Source of the DNA: Gammaproteobacteria bacterium Milos-ODIII6
GTDB lineage: Bacteria > Pseudomonadota > Gammaproteobacteria > Chromatiales > Chromatiaceae
Direction of reading: 5' to 3'
NCBI GenBank assembly: GCA_029228645.1
Contig: JAPTHR010000003.1
Span: forward strand, 186,001 to 250,000
DNA: 64,000 nucleotides
Part shown: in pieces, positions 1 through 8,445 of the stretch
Numbering within the stretch: the stretch's first letter is position 1
Layout: the number at the start of each line of letters is the position of its first letter
The notes under the pieces: model-generated
Database searches by the model: none
Seen by the model: only the letters and a program-made list of their open reading frames with translations
Told to the model about the DNA's origin: nothing
Program-made: the position numbers and the translations under genes

Positions 1-2
1 CC

Positions 3-539
3 CAGGAGCAGCGGTTTCATGTCGGCGATGGCGCGAGCCTGGAATGGCTGCCGCACGAAAACATCCTCTTCCCCGGTGCGCGGGTGCGTTCCCAAACACG
101 CGTGGAACTGCAGGGTAATGCCCGCTTGGCGCTGTGGGAGATATATTGCCTGGGAAGGCCGGTTATTGGCGAGGCCTTCAGCGAGGGCAGTCTGCAGACC
201 GGTCTGCAGCTGTGGCGCGATGGCCGTCCGTTGCTGCTTGAGCGTCTGCGAGTGGATGCACAACAGCGGCAACGTGGTTCGATTCTCGCTGGCCGGGCGG
301 TTACCGCAACCGCGCTGTTCAGTCACGCCGGCGAAGCCGAGCTGGCCCTCGCCCGGGACTGTATTGCCGAGACGGGGCCTGGGCTTGCCGCCGCCACGCT
401 GGTTGATGACCTGCTGTTGCTGCGTTATCTCGGAGACTCGACCGAGAAGGCGCGCGCCCTGTTCACGCAGACCTGGGCCGCTTTGCGGCCGCGGCTTTTC
501 GGGCGACCCGCAGTCGCCCCCCGAATCTGGTCCACCTGA
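3..539 (+). CDS. ureD: Urease accessory protein UreD, 3' part only
   Basis: This is the C-terminal 178 residues of UreD; the start lies before the window. UreD is a scaffold that binds apo-urease and, with UreF and UreG, delivers nickel to the active site in the cytoplasm. The open frame runs from the window edge and contains [14 protein letters not shown], a hallmark of the UreD family. It ends in a TGA 19 bases before ureA, so it heads the ureDABCEFG operon. The partial product matches the expected C-terminal half of a roughly 280-residue protein. Identification rests on that motif and on the operon context. Confidence 0.9.
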   Translation, partial: QEQRFHVGDGASLEWLPHENILFPGARVRSQTRVELQGNARLALWEIYCLGRPVIGEAFSEGSLQTGLQLWRDGRPLLLERLRVDAQQRQRGSILAGRAVTATALFSHAGEAELALARDCIAETGPGLAAATLVDDLLLLRYLGDSTEKARALFTQTWAALRPRLFGRPAVAPRIWST

Positions 540-558
540 CCCACTCGAGAAAACTGGA

Positions 559-861
559 ATGGAACTGTCACCAAGAGAAAAAGACAAGCTGCTGATTTTC
601 ACCGCTGCACTGTTGGCGGAGCGGCGGCGTGCCCGGGGGCTGAAGCTAAACTATCCCGAGGCCGTTGCGCTGATCAGCGCCGAGATCATGGAGGGTGCGC
701 GGGATGGCAGGACCGTTGCCGAACTGATGGACTATGGCCGCACCCTGCTGGGGCGCGATGATGTCATGGAGGGCGTGCCGGAGATGATCCACGACGTGCA
801 GGTGGAGGCCACCTTCCCGGACGGCACCAAGCTGGTCACCGTGCATGATCCGATCATCTGA
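559..861 (+). CDS. ureA: Urease gamma subunit
   Basis: The 100-residue structural gamma subunit of nickel urease, which hydrolyses urea to ammonia and carbamate. It begins [11 protein letters not shown] and ends [14 protein letters not shown], both typical of UreA, and its length is the family norm. An open frame extends upstream to base 19, but that part lies inside ureD, so the ATG at 559 is the sensible start. The gene follows ureD closely and is separated from ureB by a palindromic element at 869-938. Confidence 0.95.
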   Translation: MELSPREKDKLLIFTAALLAERRRARGLKLNYPEAVALISAEIMEGARDGRTVAELMDYGRTLLGRDDVMEGVPEMIHDVQVEATFPDGTKLVTVHDPII

Positions 862-868
862 AGTGCCT

Positions 869-938
869 CACCACGAAGTACACAAAGATCGCAAAGCCAG
901 TCGACCTTTTGTTTGCGTCCTTGGTGTTCTTTGTGGTG
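869..938. repeat. Intergenic stem-loop element between ureA and ureB
   Basis: The left arm CACCACGAAGTACACAAAG is answered by the right arm CTTTGTGGTG, with CGCAAAG and TTTGCG nested inside, so the transcript could fold into a long imperfect hairpin. Elements with related arms occur at 6172-6240 and 35978-36111. This suggests a dispersed repeat family inserted within operons. No reading frame is evident. Confidence 0.6.
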
Positions 939-969
939 AAAAACCCATTCCTTGCAGAGGAAGATGAAA

Positions 970-1278
970 ATGACTCCAGGTGAAGTGATTGCCGCCGACG
1001 GCGAGATCGAGCTCAACACGGGGCGCGAGACGGTGCGGCTGTCCGTCGCCAATACCGGCGATCGGCCGATTCAGGTCGGCTCGCATTACCACTTTTTCGA
1101 AACCAATCCTGCGCTCGAGTTCGATCGCGCGAAGAGCCGTGGGTTTCGTCTCAATATCGCCGCGGGCACTGCGGTTCGCTTCGAGCCGGGACAGACGCGC
1201 GAGGTGGAGCTGGTCGCCTATGCGGGTGATCGACGGGTATTCGGTTTCAATGCTGAGGTGATGGGTGGTCTCGACTGA
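970..1278 (+). CDS. ureB: Urease beta subunit
   Basis: The beta subunit of urease, 102 residues from the chosen start. It forms the trimer of heterotrimers with UreA and UreC. The sequence [20 protein letters not shown] and the later [16 protein letters not shown] and [16 protein letters not shown] are classic UreB. ATG codons also occur in frame at 964 and a TTG at 952. The AGAGG at 956-960 gives better spacing to 970, and homologues usually begin at this methionine. The gene is separated from ureA by the hairpin element and from ureC by about 105 bases. Confidence 0.93.
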   Translation: MTPGEVIAADGEIELNTGRETVRLSVANTGDRPIQVGSHYHFFETNPALEFDRAKSRGFRLNIAAGTAVRFEPGQTREVELVAYAGDRRVFGFNAEVMGGLD

Positions 1279-1383
1279 ATGAAGTGCAACGAACTTCTGA
1301 CTCACCACACTAGCCAGACGACGCGGGTATGGGAAATTCTGAAGAATGAACCTTGGCGGTTAAAGCGATAGCGGAGATAAATC

Positions 1384-3087
<1,704 letters not shown>

Positions 3088-3095
3088 GGTTACTG

Positions 3096-3572
3096 ATGCT
3101 GCGGATTGTTGAACGTACGGATCAGGGGGCGGCCACTGTCACGCTTACCCTGCCACTGGAGCAGCGCATCAAGGCGCGCCTCAGGGTTACACTGGATGAC
3201 GGTCGTGATGCCGGGCTTTTCCTCGATCGCGGCCCGATCCTGCGCGGTGGCGACCTGCTCGTGGCCGAGGACGGCAGTGTGGTGCAGGTCGTGGCGGCGC
3301 CGGAGCCCGTCTCGGTGGTGAGGGCTGCTGATGGCCTGCTCCTGGCGCGAGCCTGTTATCACCTGGGTAACCGCCACACCCCCCTGCAGATATTGGCGGG
3401 GGAGGTCCGCTATCAGCACGATCACGTGCTCGACGAAATGTTGCGCGGTCTTGGACTGTCGCCGGAATTCGCCGAGCTCCCTTTCGAACCGGAGCCCGGG
3501 GCCTACGGTGAGCACGGCAGCGACCATGCCCATGGTCACGGTCATTCACAGGGTCGGATCCATGCACATTGA
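3096..3572 (+). CDS. ureE: Urease nickel metallochaperone UreE
   Basis: UreE (158 residues) carries nickel to the UreDFG-urease complex. The N-terminal peptide-binding domain contains FLDRGPILRGGDLL, and the metal-binding domain contains CYHLGNRHTPLQ. The C-terminus is histidine-rich (HGSDHAHGHGHS and a final HAH), as in nickel-storing UreE forms. Only 8 bases separate it from ureC, and its last codons overlap the ureF start, which indicates translational coupling. Confidence 0.94.
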   Translation: MLRIVERTDQGAATVTLTLPLEQRIKARLRVTLDDGRDAGLFLDRGPILRGGDLLVAEDGSVVQVVAAPEPVSVVRAADGLLLARACYHLGNRHTPLQILAGEVRYQHDHVLDEMLRGLGLSPEFAELPFEPEPGAYGEHGSDHAHGHGHSQGRIHAH

Positions 3573-4263
3573 ACGGCTTCCGCGTCCGCCGGGACAGCCC
3601 TTGGCGATGTTACGCCTGATGCAGCTGGTCAGCCCGGCGCTGCCGATTGGTGGTTTTACCTATTCCCAGGGACTGGAGTACGCGGTCGAGGCCGGCTGGG
3701 TCCGCGACCCGGAATCCCTGCGGGACTGGCTACTGGGGCTGCTCGACGATTCGGTTGCCGGCCTGGACATCCCGGTACTCGCGCGTCTCTATGCCGCTTG
3801 CGCGTGTGGCGATTGTGATGCGATAAGGAATTGGGGAGATATTCTGCTCGCCTCCCGCGAGACCTTCGAGCTGCGCCAGGAAGAGCGACAACGGGCGCGT
3901 GCATTGACTCGTCTGCTGGTCGACTTGGATTTCGTCGAGGCACGCCGCTGGCGGGAGGGCCTCGAGCTTTGCCAGGCGGCGCCTTTCGCCCTGGCGGCAT
4001 CCAGATGGGGCGTCCCGCTGATGGACGCCTGTCTCGGTTACGCCTGGAGCTGGCTGGAGAACATGGTCGCGGCAGCGATCAAGTTGGTCCCTCTCGGTCA
4101 GACCGATGGGCAGAGGCTCGAACTGGTTCTGGCTGAGGCGATTCCGGCAGCCGTGACCCGGGGGCTGAGGCTCGAGGACGACGAGCTGGGTGGGTCCGCG
4201 CCGGCGATGGCGCTCGCCAGCAGCCTGCATGAAACGCAATATACCCGACTTTTCAGGTCCTGA
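3562..4263 (+). CDS. ureF: Urease accessory protein UreF
   Basis: UreF (233 residues from this ATG) is an all-helical protein that bridges UreD and UreG and gates GTP-dependent nickel insertion. [21 protein letters not shown] is the signature N-terminal region. The ATG at 3562 overlaps the last 11 bases of ureE. An in-frame ATG at 3607 (MLRLMQL) is a plausible alternative that would remove 15 residues. The gene ends 4 bases before ureG. Confidence 0.93.
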   Translation: MHIERLPRPPGQPLAMLRLMQLVSPALPIGGFTYSQGLEYAVEAGWVRDPESLRDWLLGLLDDSVAGLDIPVLARLYAACACGDCDAIRNWGDILLASRETFELRQEERQRARALTRLLVDLDFVEARRWREGLELCQAAPFALAASRWGVPLMDACLGYAWSWLENMVAAAIKLVPLGQTDGQRLELVLAEAIPAAVTRGLRLEDDELGGSAPAMALASSLHETQYTRLFRS

Positions 4264-4267
4264 AGCC

Positions 4268-4882
4268 ATGAGTTCAAATCATACCCCCGCAAGAATCGGT
4301 GTCGGCGGCCCCGTGGGTTCCGGTAAAACCGCCCTGCTGGAAGCCTTGTGCAAGGTCATGCGCGATGACTACGAAATCGCGGTGGTAACCAATGACATCT
4401 ACACGCGCGAAGACCAGGAAATCCTGATTCGTGCAGAGGCCCTGCCGGCGCAGCGGATTGTCGGGGTCGAAACCGGGGGCTGTCCGCACACCGCGATCCG
4501 CGAGGATGCCTCCATGAACCTTGCGGCCGTGGCGGATCTGCAGGAGCGCTTTCCGGAGCTCGACCTGGTTTTCATCGAAAGCGGGGGAGACAACCTTTCC
4601 GCGACGTTCAGTCCCGAACTGGCGGATCTCATGATCTATGTGATCGATGTGTCCGAGGGCGAGAAGATTCCGCGCAAGGGTGGGCCGGGTATCACCCGTT
4701 CTGATCTGCTGGTGATCAACAAGATCGATCTGGCGCCTTACGTGGGTGCCTCGCTGGAGGTCATGGAGGCCGATACCCGGCGGATGCGAGGGAACCGACC
4801 CTACGTTTTCACCAATCTGAAGTCAGGGGAGGGACTGGACGAGGTGATCGCCTTCGTCCGGCACGCAGCGATGCTCTCCTGA
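4268..4882 (+). CDS. ureG: Urease accessory GTPase UreG
   Basis: UreG (204 residues) is the SIMIBI-class GTPase that powers nickel delivery. The P-loop GGPVGSGKT lies near residues 13-21. It is followed by [12 protein letters not shown], the metal-binding CPH in [24 protein letters not shown], and the guanine-specificity motif INKID. The frame is open upstream to 4190 inside ureF, but the ATG at 4268 fits the family. It is the last gene of the urease operon and is followed by a strong terminator. Confidence 0.96.
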   Translation: MSSNHTPARIGVGGPVGSGKTALLEALCKVMRDDYEIAVVTNDIYTREDQEILIRAEALPAQRIVGVETGGCPHTAIREDASMNLAAVADLQERFPELDLVFIESGGDNLSATFSPELADLMIYVIDVSEGEKIPRKGGPGITRSDLLVINKIDLAPYVGASLEVMEADTRRMRGNRPYVFTNLKSGEGLDEVIAFVRHAAMLS

Positions 4883-4906
4883 GCAACAAGGCGAGGGTCA
4901 GAAAAC

Positions 4907-4938
4907 AAAAAACCCCGCACCGATGGTGCGGGGTTTTT
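4907..4938. terminator. Bidirectional terminator between ureG and the RspA-like gene
   Basis: AAAACCCCGCACC, a short loop, then GGTGCGGGGTTTTT form a perfect GC stem with A and T tracts on opposite sides. It can therefore stop both the rightward urease transcript and the leftward five-gene cluster. It lies between convergent genes. Confidence 0.92.
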
Positions 4939-4958
4939 GGCCCGTGTAAGGCAGCGGA

Positions 4959-5303
4959 TCAGTAACCGCCTTTACGCGCCACGTAGGGCAGGCCGGCGAT
5001 GCGGTTGCCCTGCTTGGAGGGCGCACCCGGGAACAGCCTGTACAGGTCCTTGCTGCTCAGCTTCCTGCCCCAGACCTTGCTCATGCCCTTGTTGATCACC
5101 CGCTCCATCGGCTGCTCGTTCTCTTCGAAGTACTGCTCGCGCAGCCATTTGATTACGTCGAAGTGTTCCTGAGTCAGTTCGTCCATGGTGTCGTCGGCCG
5201 CTGCGAGGGCGCGCGCCACGTCTTCATTCCAGGCGTTCGGGTCGACCAGATTGCCGTTGTCGTCGAGTTCGATGCTGTTACCGTTGACTTCGATAGATGC
5301 CAT
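4959..5303 (-). CDS. DsrC/TusE-family protein without cysteines (RspA type)
   Basis: A 114-residue member of the DsrC/TusE/DsvC fold. It shares with DsrC a MASIEVNGNSIELDDNGNLV start, an HFDVIKWLREQYFEE helix region, and KDLYRLFPGAPSKQGNRIAG near the end. The C-terminal arm reads AGLPYVARKGGY instead of the DsrC pattern with two redox cysteines, and there is no cysteine anywhere. It therefore cannot carry persulfide or trisulfide sulfur. Such cysteine-free relatives have been called RspA and proposed to be regulatory. The ATG at 5303 has a GGAG ribosome site. It is the last gene of the leftward cluster, 145 bases after the Cas6-like gene. Confidence 0.85.
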   Translation of the reverse strand: MASIEVNGNSIELDDNGNLVDPNAWNEDVARALAAADDTMDELTQEHFDVIKWLREQYFEENEQPMERVINKGMSKVWGRKLSSKDLYRLFPGAPSKQGNRIAGLPYVARKGGY

Positions 5304-5448
5304 TGTGTTGTGCTCCTCTTTCAAGGTTTTTCCAACGGAATTCTTGGCCGGTTGGGGCGAACACTCGTCCATGGCCGGGCGAATCCCGGAATCCAGATGA
5401 TTTTTTGCGCCGGGCGCAGCGCGCAGCATTATATTCGAGTATTACGAA

Positions 5449-6147
5449 TTATTCATCTTCGACTTTCTTGACCGCGTCGATCCCCTTATGCGGGATAAAG
5501 ATGCCGCATCCGAACAGGCCATGTTCTCCGATCCCCTGTTGCTGCAGGCTGACGGCGTCCTCGGGACTGAGGTCGGCCAGCATGATGCTGCGCGTCTGGA
5601 TCGGTCCCTCGGGTGTCTGGACTTCCTGGGTGATGCCACACAGGGCCTTTTTGATCCGTATGCCACGCGCGCTCATTTCCTTCGCGATGCGCATCAGAAA
5701 CTGGTTTTCGTCCGCCTCTTCGCCCGGTTCGAGCACGACGTGGCGCGCGAAGATGGTGCCCTGCTTGGACAGGTTCTTGGGTTTGGCCTTGCCGATGGTG
5801 AGAGGATCGCCGTGAATATCCAGGGTCAGGCCATCCAGGGTGTTTTCGACCTGTTCGCGCAGCTCGAGCGGCACGCGGATGGTGAGTTTGGTGCGGCGCG
5901 AGGGGATGAGTTTCTGGCCGAGTTTGGGATCCGGTCGCTCCCAGCCGTTCTGCGAGCCGGCCAGATGGATGCTGTGCACCGCGCAGCGCTGATCTTCGGC
6001 CAGCACTGGGGCCGCGTCCTTGAGCGCATCCCCGAGAGCGTGTGCGTGATCCACTTCCAGCCGGCGGCAGTCGATGCTGAAGACGAGGTCGATCACATCG
6101 TCCGGGACCTTGAGTTCCTGCGATTTGTTGTCGTCTTCCCAAAACAT
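5449..6147 (-). CDS. Cas6/Cmx6-like RAMP-fold protein
   Basis: A 232-residue protein resembling Cas6 of the Cmx6 (type I-MYXAN) group. The N-terminal DLVFSIDCRRLEVDHAHAL matches the opening beta strand and the conserved Asp-His of that family. SRRTKLTIRVPLEL fits the middle, and near the C-terminus GIGEHGLFGCGIFIPHK contains the glycine-rich loop GhGxxxxxGhG of RAMP endoribonucleases. Cas6 enzymes normally cut CRISPR precursor RNA, but no cas gene or array is present here. Its neighbours are sulfur-metabolism genes, so an RNA-binding or RNA-cutting role outside CRISPR is an inference. ATG 6147 was chosen because GGTGA precedes it; TTG at 6159 is an alternative. Confidence 0.75.
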   Translation of the reverse strand: MFWEDDNKSQELKVPDDVIDLVFSIDCRRLEVDHAHALGDALKDAAPVLAEDQRCAVHSIHLAGSQNGWERPDPKLGQKLIPSRRTKLTIRVPLELREQVENTLDGLTLDIHGDPLTIGKAKPKNLSKQGTIFARHVVLEPGEEADENQFLMRIAKEMSARGIRIKKALCGITQEVQTPEGPIQTRSIMLADLSPEDAVSLQQQGIGEHGLFGCGIFIPHKGIDAVKKVEDE

Positions 6148-6171
6148 AGTTTTCACCAAAATTGAAATTGG

Positions 6172-6240
6172 ACCGCCAAGGGCGCAAAGGCCGCGAAGTT
6201 AACGCCTTCAGTTCTTGGCGTTGTTTGCGTCCTTCGCGGT
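6172..6240. repeat. Intergenic stem-loop element upstream of the Cas6-like gene
   Basis: ACCGCCAAGGGCGCAAAGG on the left pairs imperfectly with GTTTGCGTCCTTCGCGGT on the right. Size and arm sequence (CGCAAAG against TTTGCGTCC) resemble the element at 869-938. It lies within the leftward transcription unit, just before the Cas6-like start, so it would be part of the mRNA. Confidence 0.6.
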
Positions 6241-6254
6241 TGATTTACTTCGAA

Positions 6255-6965
6255 TCATTCCGGCAGTTGCGCCTGGATCGCATCGCGATCGAACCACCAC
6301 TGGTCTTGTACCAGTACGTCCACCACGTTGCGCAATCGCACCAGGAACTTGTCCGGGTCGTTGAGTTCGAGCTTCTCGATCCAGAAATCGAACTGCTCCT
6401 GGGTTTCCACGTCGCTGTGGCGACGGGCGACACTGCCGAGCAGTTGTTGCGAGAAGAACACCAGGCGTTCCTTCTCGGGGCCTTCCTCGGCGCGCACGTC
6501 CGCGACGAAACAGGCGGTGGCGGCGGCCACGGCGGCGCCATCCGACTCGTCCGGGGTGTCGCTGACCACGTGGCTGAGCAGGTGCACGCTGATCTCCGGA
6601 TCGATCGGGAAGGTCACCCCGATCCAGACGCCGTGCCCCAAGGCCACCAGGGAGTCGGGCTGGTCGCACTGGTAAGCGATGTCGCAGGCGTCGGCGGCAT
6701 TTTCCCAGTCGCGCAGCTCGGCAAAGATGCCGAAGGCCGTCATGACCAGCGGCCAGGCTTCCCCGCCGCGCTCGAGGATCTGCAGCGCGCGCGCCATCTC
6801 GAGTTGCAGTTGAGCCCTCTCGGACGGGTTGGCGTCCTCAGGCAGACGGTCCAGCTGCTGGCGTAGCTCCACCAGGCGGCCTTCGAGCTCCGCCTGCTGG
6901 CCCAGGTCCTTGCGCAGCGAGTCAGCGCCGGTGTCCTCGAGATGATTTGGGTCCAGGTAATCCAC
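6255..6965 (-). CDS. Unknown 236-residue helical protein of the dsr-divergent cluster
   Basis: I do not recognise a named family. The protein starts at a GTG (MDYLDPNHLED), preceded at good spacing by GAGGTAAG. Residues about 20-70 are charged and helix-rich (ELEGRLVELRQQLDRL, AQLQLEMARALQILERGG). They resemble a coiled coil leading into tetratricopeptide-like helices (FAELRDWENAADACDIAYQC). No signal peptide or membrane segment is evident, so it is probably cytoplasmic. It lies 12 bases after the 62-residue gene and before the Cas6-like gene. A scaffold or partner role for the cluster is a guess from position. Confidence 0.7.
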   Translation of the reverse strand: MDYLDPNHLEDTGADSLRKDLGQQAELEGRLVELRQQLDRLPEDANPSERAQLQLEMARALQILERGGEAWPLVMTAFGIFAELRDWENAADACDIAYQCDQPDSLVALGHGVWIGVTFPIDPEISVHLLSHVVSDTPDESDGAAVAAATACFVADVRAEEGPEKERLVFFSQQLLGSVARRHSDVETQEQFDFWIEKLELNDPDKFLVRLRNVVDVLVQDQWWFDRDAIQAQLPE

Positions 6966-6977
6966 TTTATTCTTACC

Positions 6978-7166
6978 TCAATAGCGGCTGCTGAAGGTAA
7001 CCTCCAGCTGATCTTCCCAGTCGTTCGGCGTATCCGGAAACTGGGGCTTTACGTCGAATCGGAGGTGCATCTCCCCGCGCCGGGCGAATTCCTTGATGAC
7101 GACCTTGAGGTCGTCGAAGCTCTTCATGTCCTGGTTGGCGATGAGCACCTGGCTGAGATACAACAT
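6978..7166 (-). CDS. Unknown 62-residue protein of the dsr-divergent cluster
   Basis: A small soluble protein (MLYLSQVLIANQDMKSFDD onward) with no recognised domain. It has a good ribosome site (GAGGAG about 9 bases before the ATG) and 12-base gaps on both sides, so it looks like a real co-translated gene. The sequence alternates hydrophobic strands (LRFDVKPQF, QLEVTFSSRY) with one helix (DDLKVVIKEFARRG), a pattern consistent with a small alpha-beta fold. No cysteines are present. Function is unknown. Confidence 0.7.
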   Translation of the reverse strand: MLYLSQVLIANQDMKSFDDLKVVIKEFARRGEMHLRFDVKPQFPDTPNDWEDQLEVTFSSRY

Positions 7167-7178
7167 GTTTCAATCTCC

Positions 7179-8057
7179 TCAGTAGATGACCGGGTCATGG
7201 TAACGCGCCCGGTAGTAGACGCGCTTCAGGGCCGGATCCGGTGAATCTGTGAATCCGCTGCGCCGATGCAGGATATTGTTGCTGAGTATCCCTTCTCCCG
7301 CCTGCAGCTTGAGTTCGAGGGCAAAAGGGTCCTCGTCGAGGATGTCCCGCAGCGCCGCCGCCGCTGCCAGCACCAGTGGGTCGTCTTTCCACTGGACATT
7401 GCGTTGCCGGGCGGAATAACGCATGTGCAGCCGGGTGCCTTCATTCGGGAACGTGAAGACCGGTCCGATGGTGGCCGGGCGAATCTCCTTTCCCCCTTCG
7501 AAGTTGGCCGGAATGGTAAAAGCTTCGTGGTCCATTAATGCCCTGATCCAGTCGGGGTTTTGATCCCGTAGCCGGATGTAGGCGATGTCGTGATCCAGCA
7601 GGCCGTTGATCCCGCCTTGCATCGCGGGCTGCTTGCAGTACAGCAGCATCCCCTGGATCTGCTGGTTCATGGGGTTGTAGTAGCCGTCCGTGTGCCAGCC
7701 AATCGGTTTGTCGGTATAGGGGATGTAGCGGTTATCCGTTGCGGTTTCCTTGACCGTGATTTCGGTCAGGCCGCTGTCCTCGGCGCAGAGGTTGGCGTCG
7801 ATGTCGCGTAGTCCGAACCTGGACGCGAGTGCCTGCAGGGCCGGCTGGGGATCCGCAGGCGGGTTGCGAAAACGGAAAAGGACGAAGTTTCGGGCATTGC
7901 AGGAGTCCGCGAGCGCGCGCGCCTCCGCTTCGGAGGCGCCTTCGGACGACTGGATCGCCACCACCGGGGGCTCCGCCTTCTGGCTGAGCTTGCGCTCCCG
8001 CCAGGCCCGGTAGGCCGCTTCGTTGTCGAGATCGAATGGGTTTCCCGAAGCCGTCAT
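7179..8057 (-). CDS. TauD/TfdA-family non-heme iron oxygenase
   Basis: A 292-residue cytoplasmic protein of the TauD/TfdA clan of Fe(II)/2-oxoglutarate dioxygenases. The metal-binding HxD appears in IGWHTDGYYNP, and the distal histidine is probably in NNILHRRSGF. A late arginine cluster (VYYRARYHDP) fits the 2-oxoglutarate site. TauD itself releases sulfite from taurine, but there is no taurine transporter here and the substrate cannot be read from the sequence. It is the first gene of the leftward five-gene unit, and its start codon faces dsrA across 388 bases. It may share regulation with the dsr genes. Confidence 0.82.
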   Translation of the reverse strand: MTASGNPFDLDNEAAYRAWRERKLSQKAEPPVVAIQSSEGASEAEARALADSCNARNFVLFRFRNPPADPQPALQALASRFGLRDIDANLCAEDSGLTEITVKETATDNRYIPYTDKPIGWHTDGYYNPMNQQIQGMLLYCKQPAMQGGINGLLDHDIAYIRLRDQNPDWIRALMDHEAFTIPANFEGGKEIRPATIGPVFTFPNEGTRLHMRYSARQRNVQWKDDPLVLAAAAALRDILDEDPFALELKLQAGEGILSNNILHRRSGFTDSPDPALKRVYYRARYHDPVIY

Positions 8058-8445
8058 TTGAATTGTCCTGAGTCAATTGCGTCCTTTTTTGATATTGACG
8101 GCCCGGCACATGAATGCCTACCATGCCCGCCGCATTTCGCCTTATATCTATAGTCTGATATTCTAAAAATCAAGTTTCACCTGATTTTTCATTTGCTTAG
8201 GCTGTTAGGTGTCGGTGAATTGGGCGCGTATATCCCATTAGGGATAGTCCGCGGGGTGATATGACTCTCCCCAAGGTAGAGTTATGTCTCCCCTTTCGCT
8301 CGGTTATATTAGCGTGCATTGATGGGGCCCCATGTGGGTGCCGTCACGGATTTATTCAGGTTTTCGAAAAGTCCACGCAGCCGCAGAGCCGGACCGTGTG
8401 GATGGTTTTAAAGTAATTAACCGATTAGTCAGGAGAGATAGCGAC
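8058..8445. promoter_or_regulatory. Divergent regulatory region between the TauD-like gene and dsrA
   Basis: No convincing gene lies in these 388 bases, which are more AT-rich than their surroundings. Visible elements: an inverted repeat AAAAATCA/TGATTTTT at 8165-8189; a 6-4-6 palindrome TATCCCATTAGGGATA at 8231-8246; a spaced direct repeat ATGACTCTCCCC (8261-8272) and ATGTCTCCCC (8284-8293); and a possible -10 box TATATT at 8305-8310 with no good -35. The dsrA ribosome site AGGAGA is near 8431. The repeats upstream of the -10 suggest an activator-dependent dsr promoter. Confidence 0.55.
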
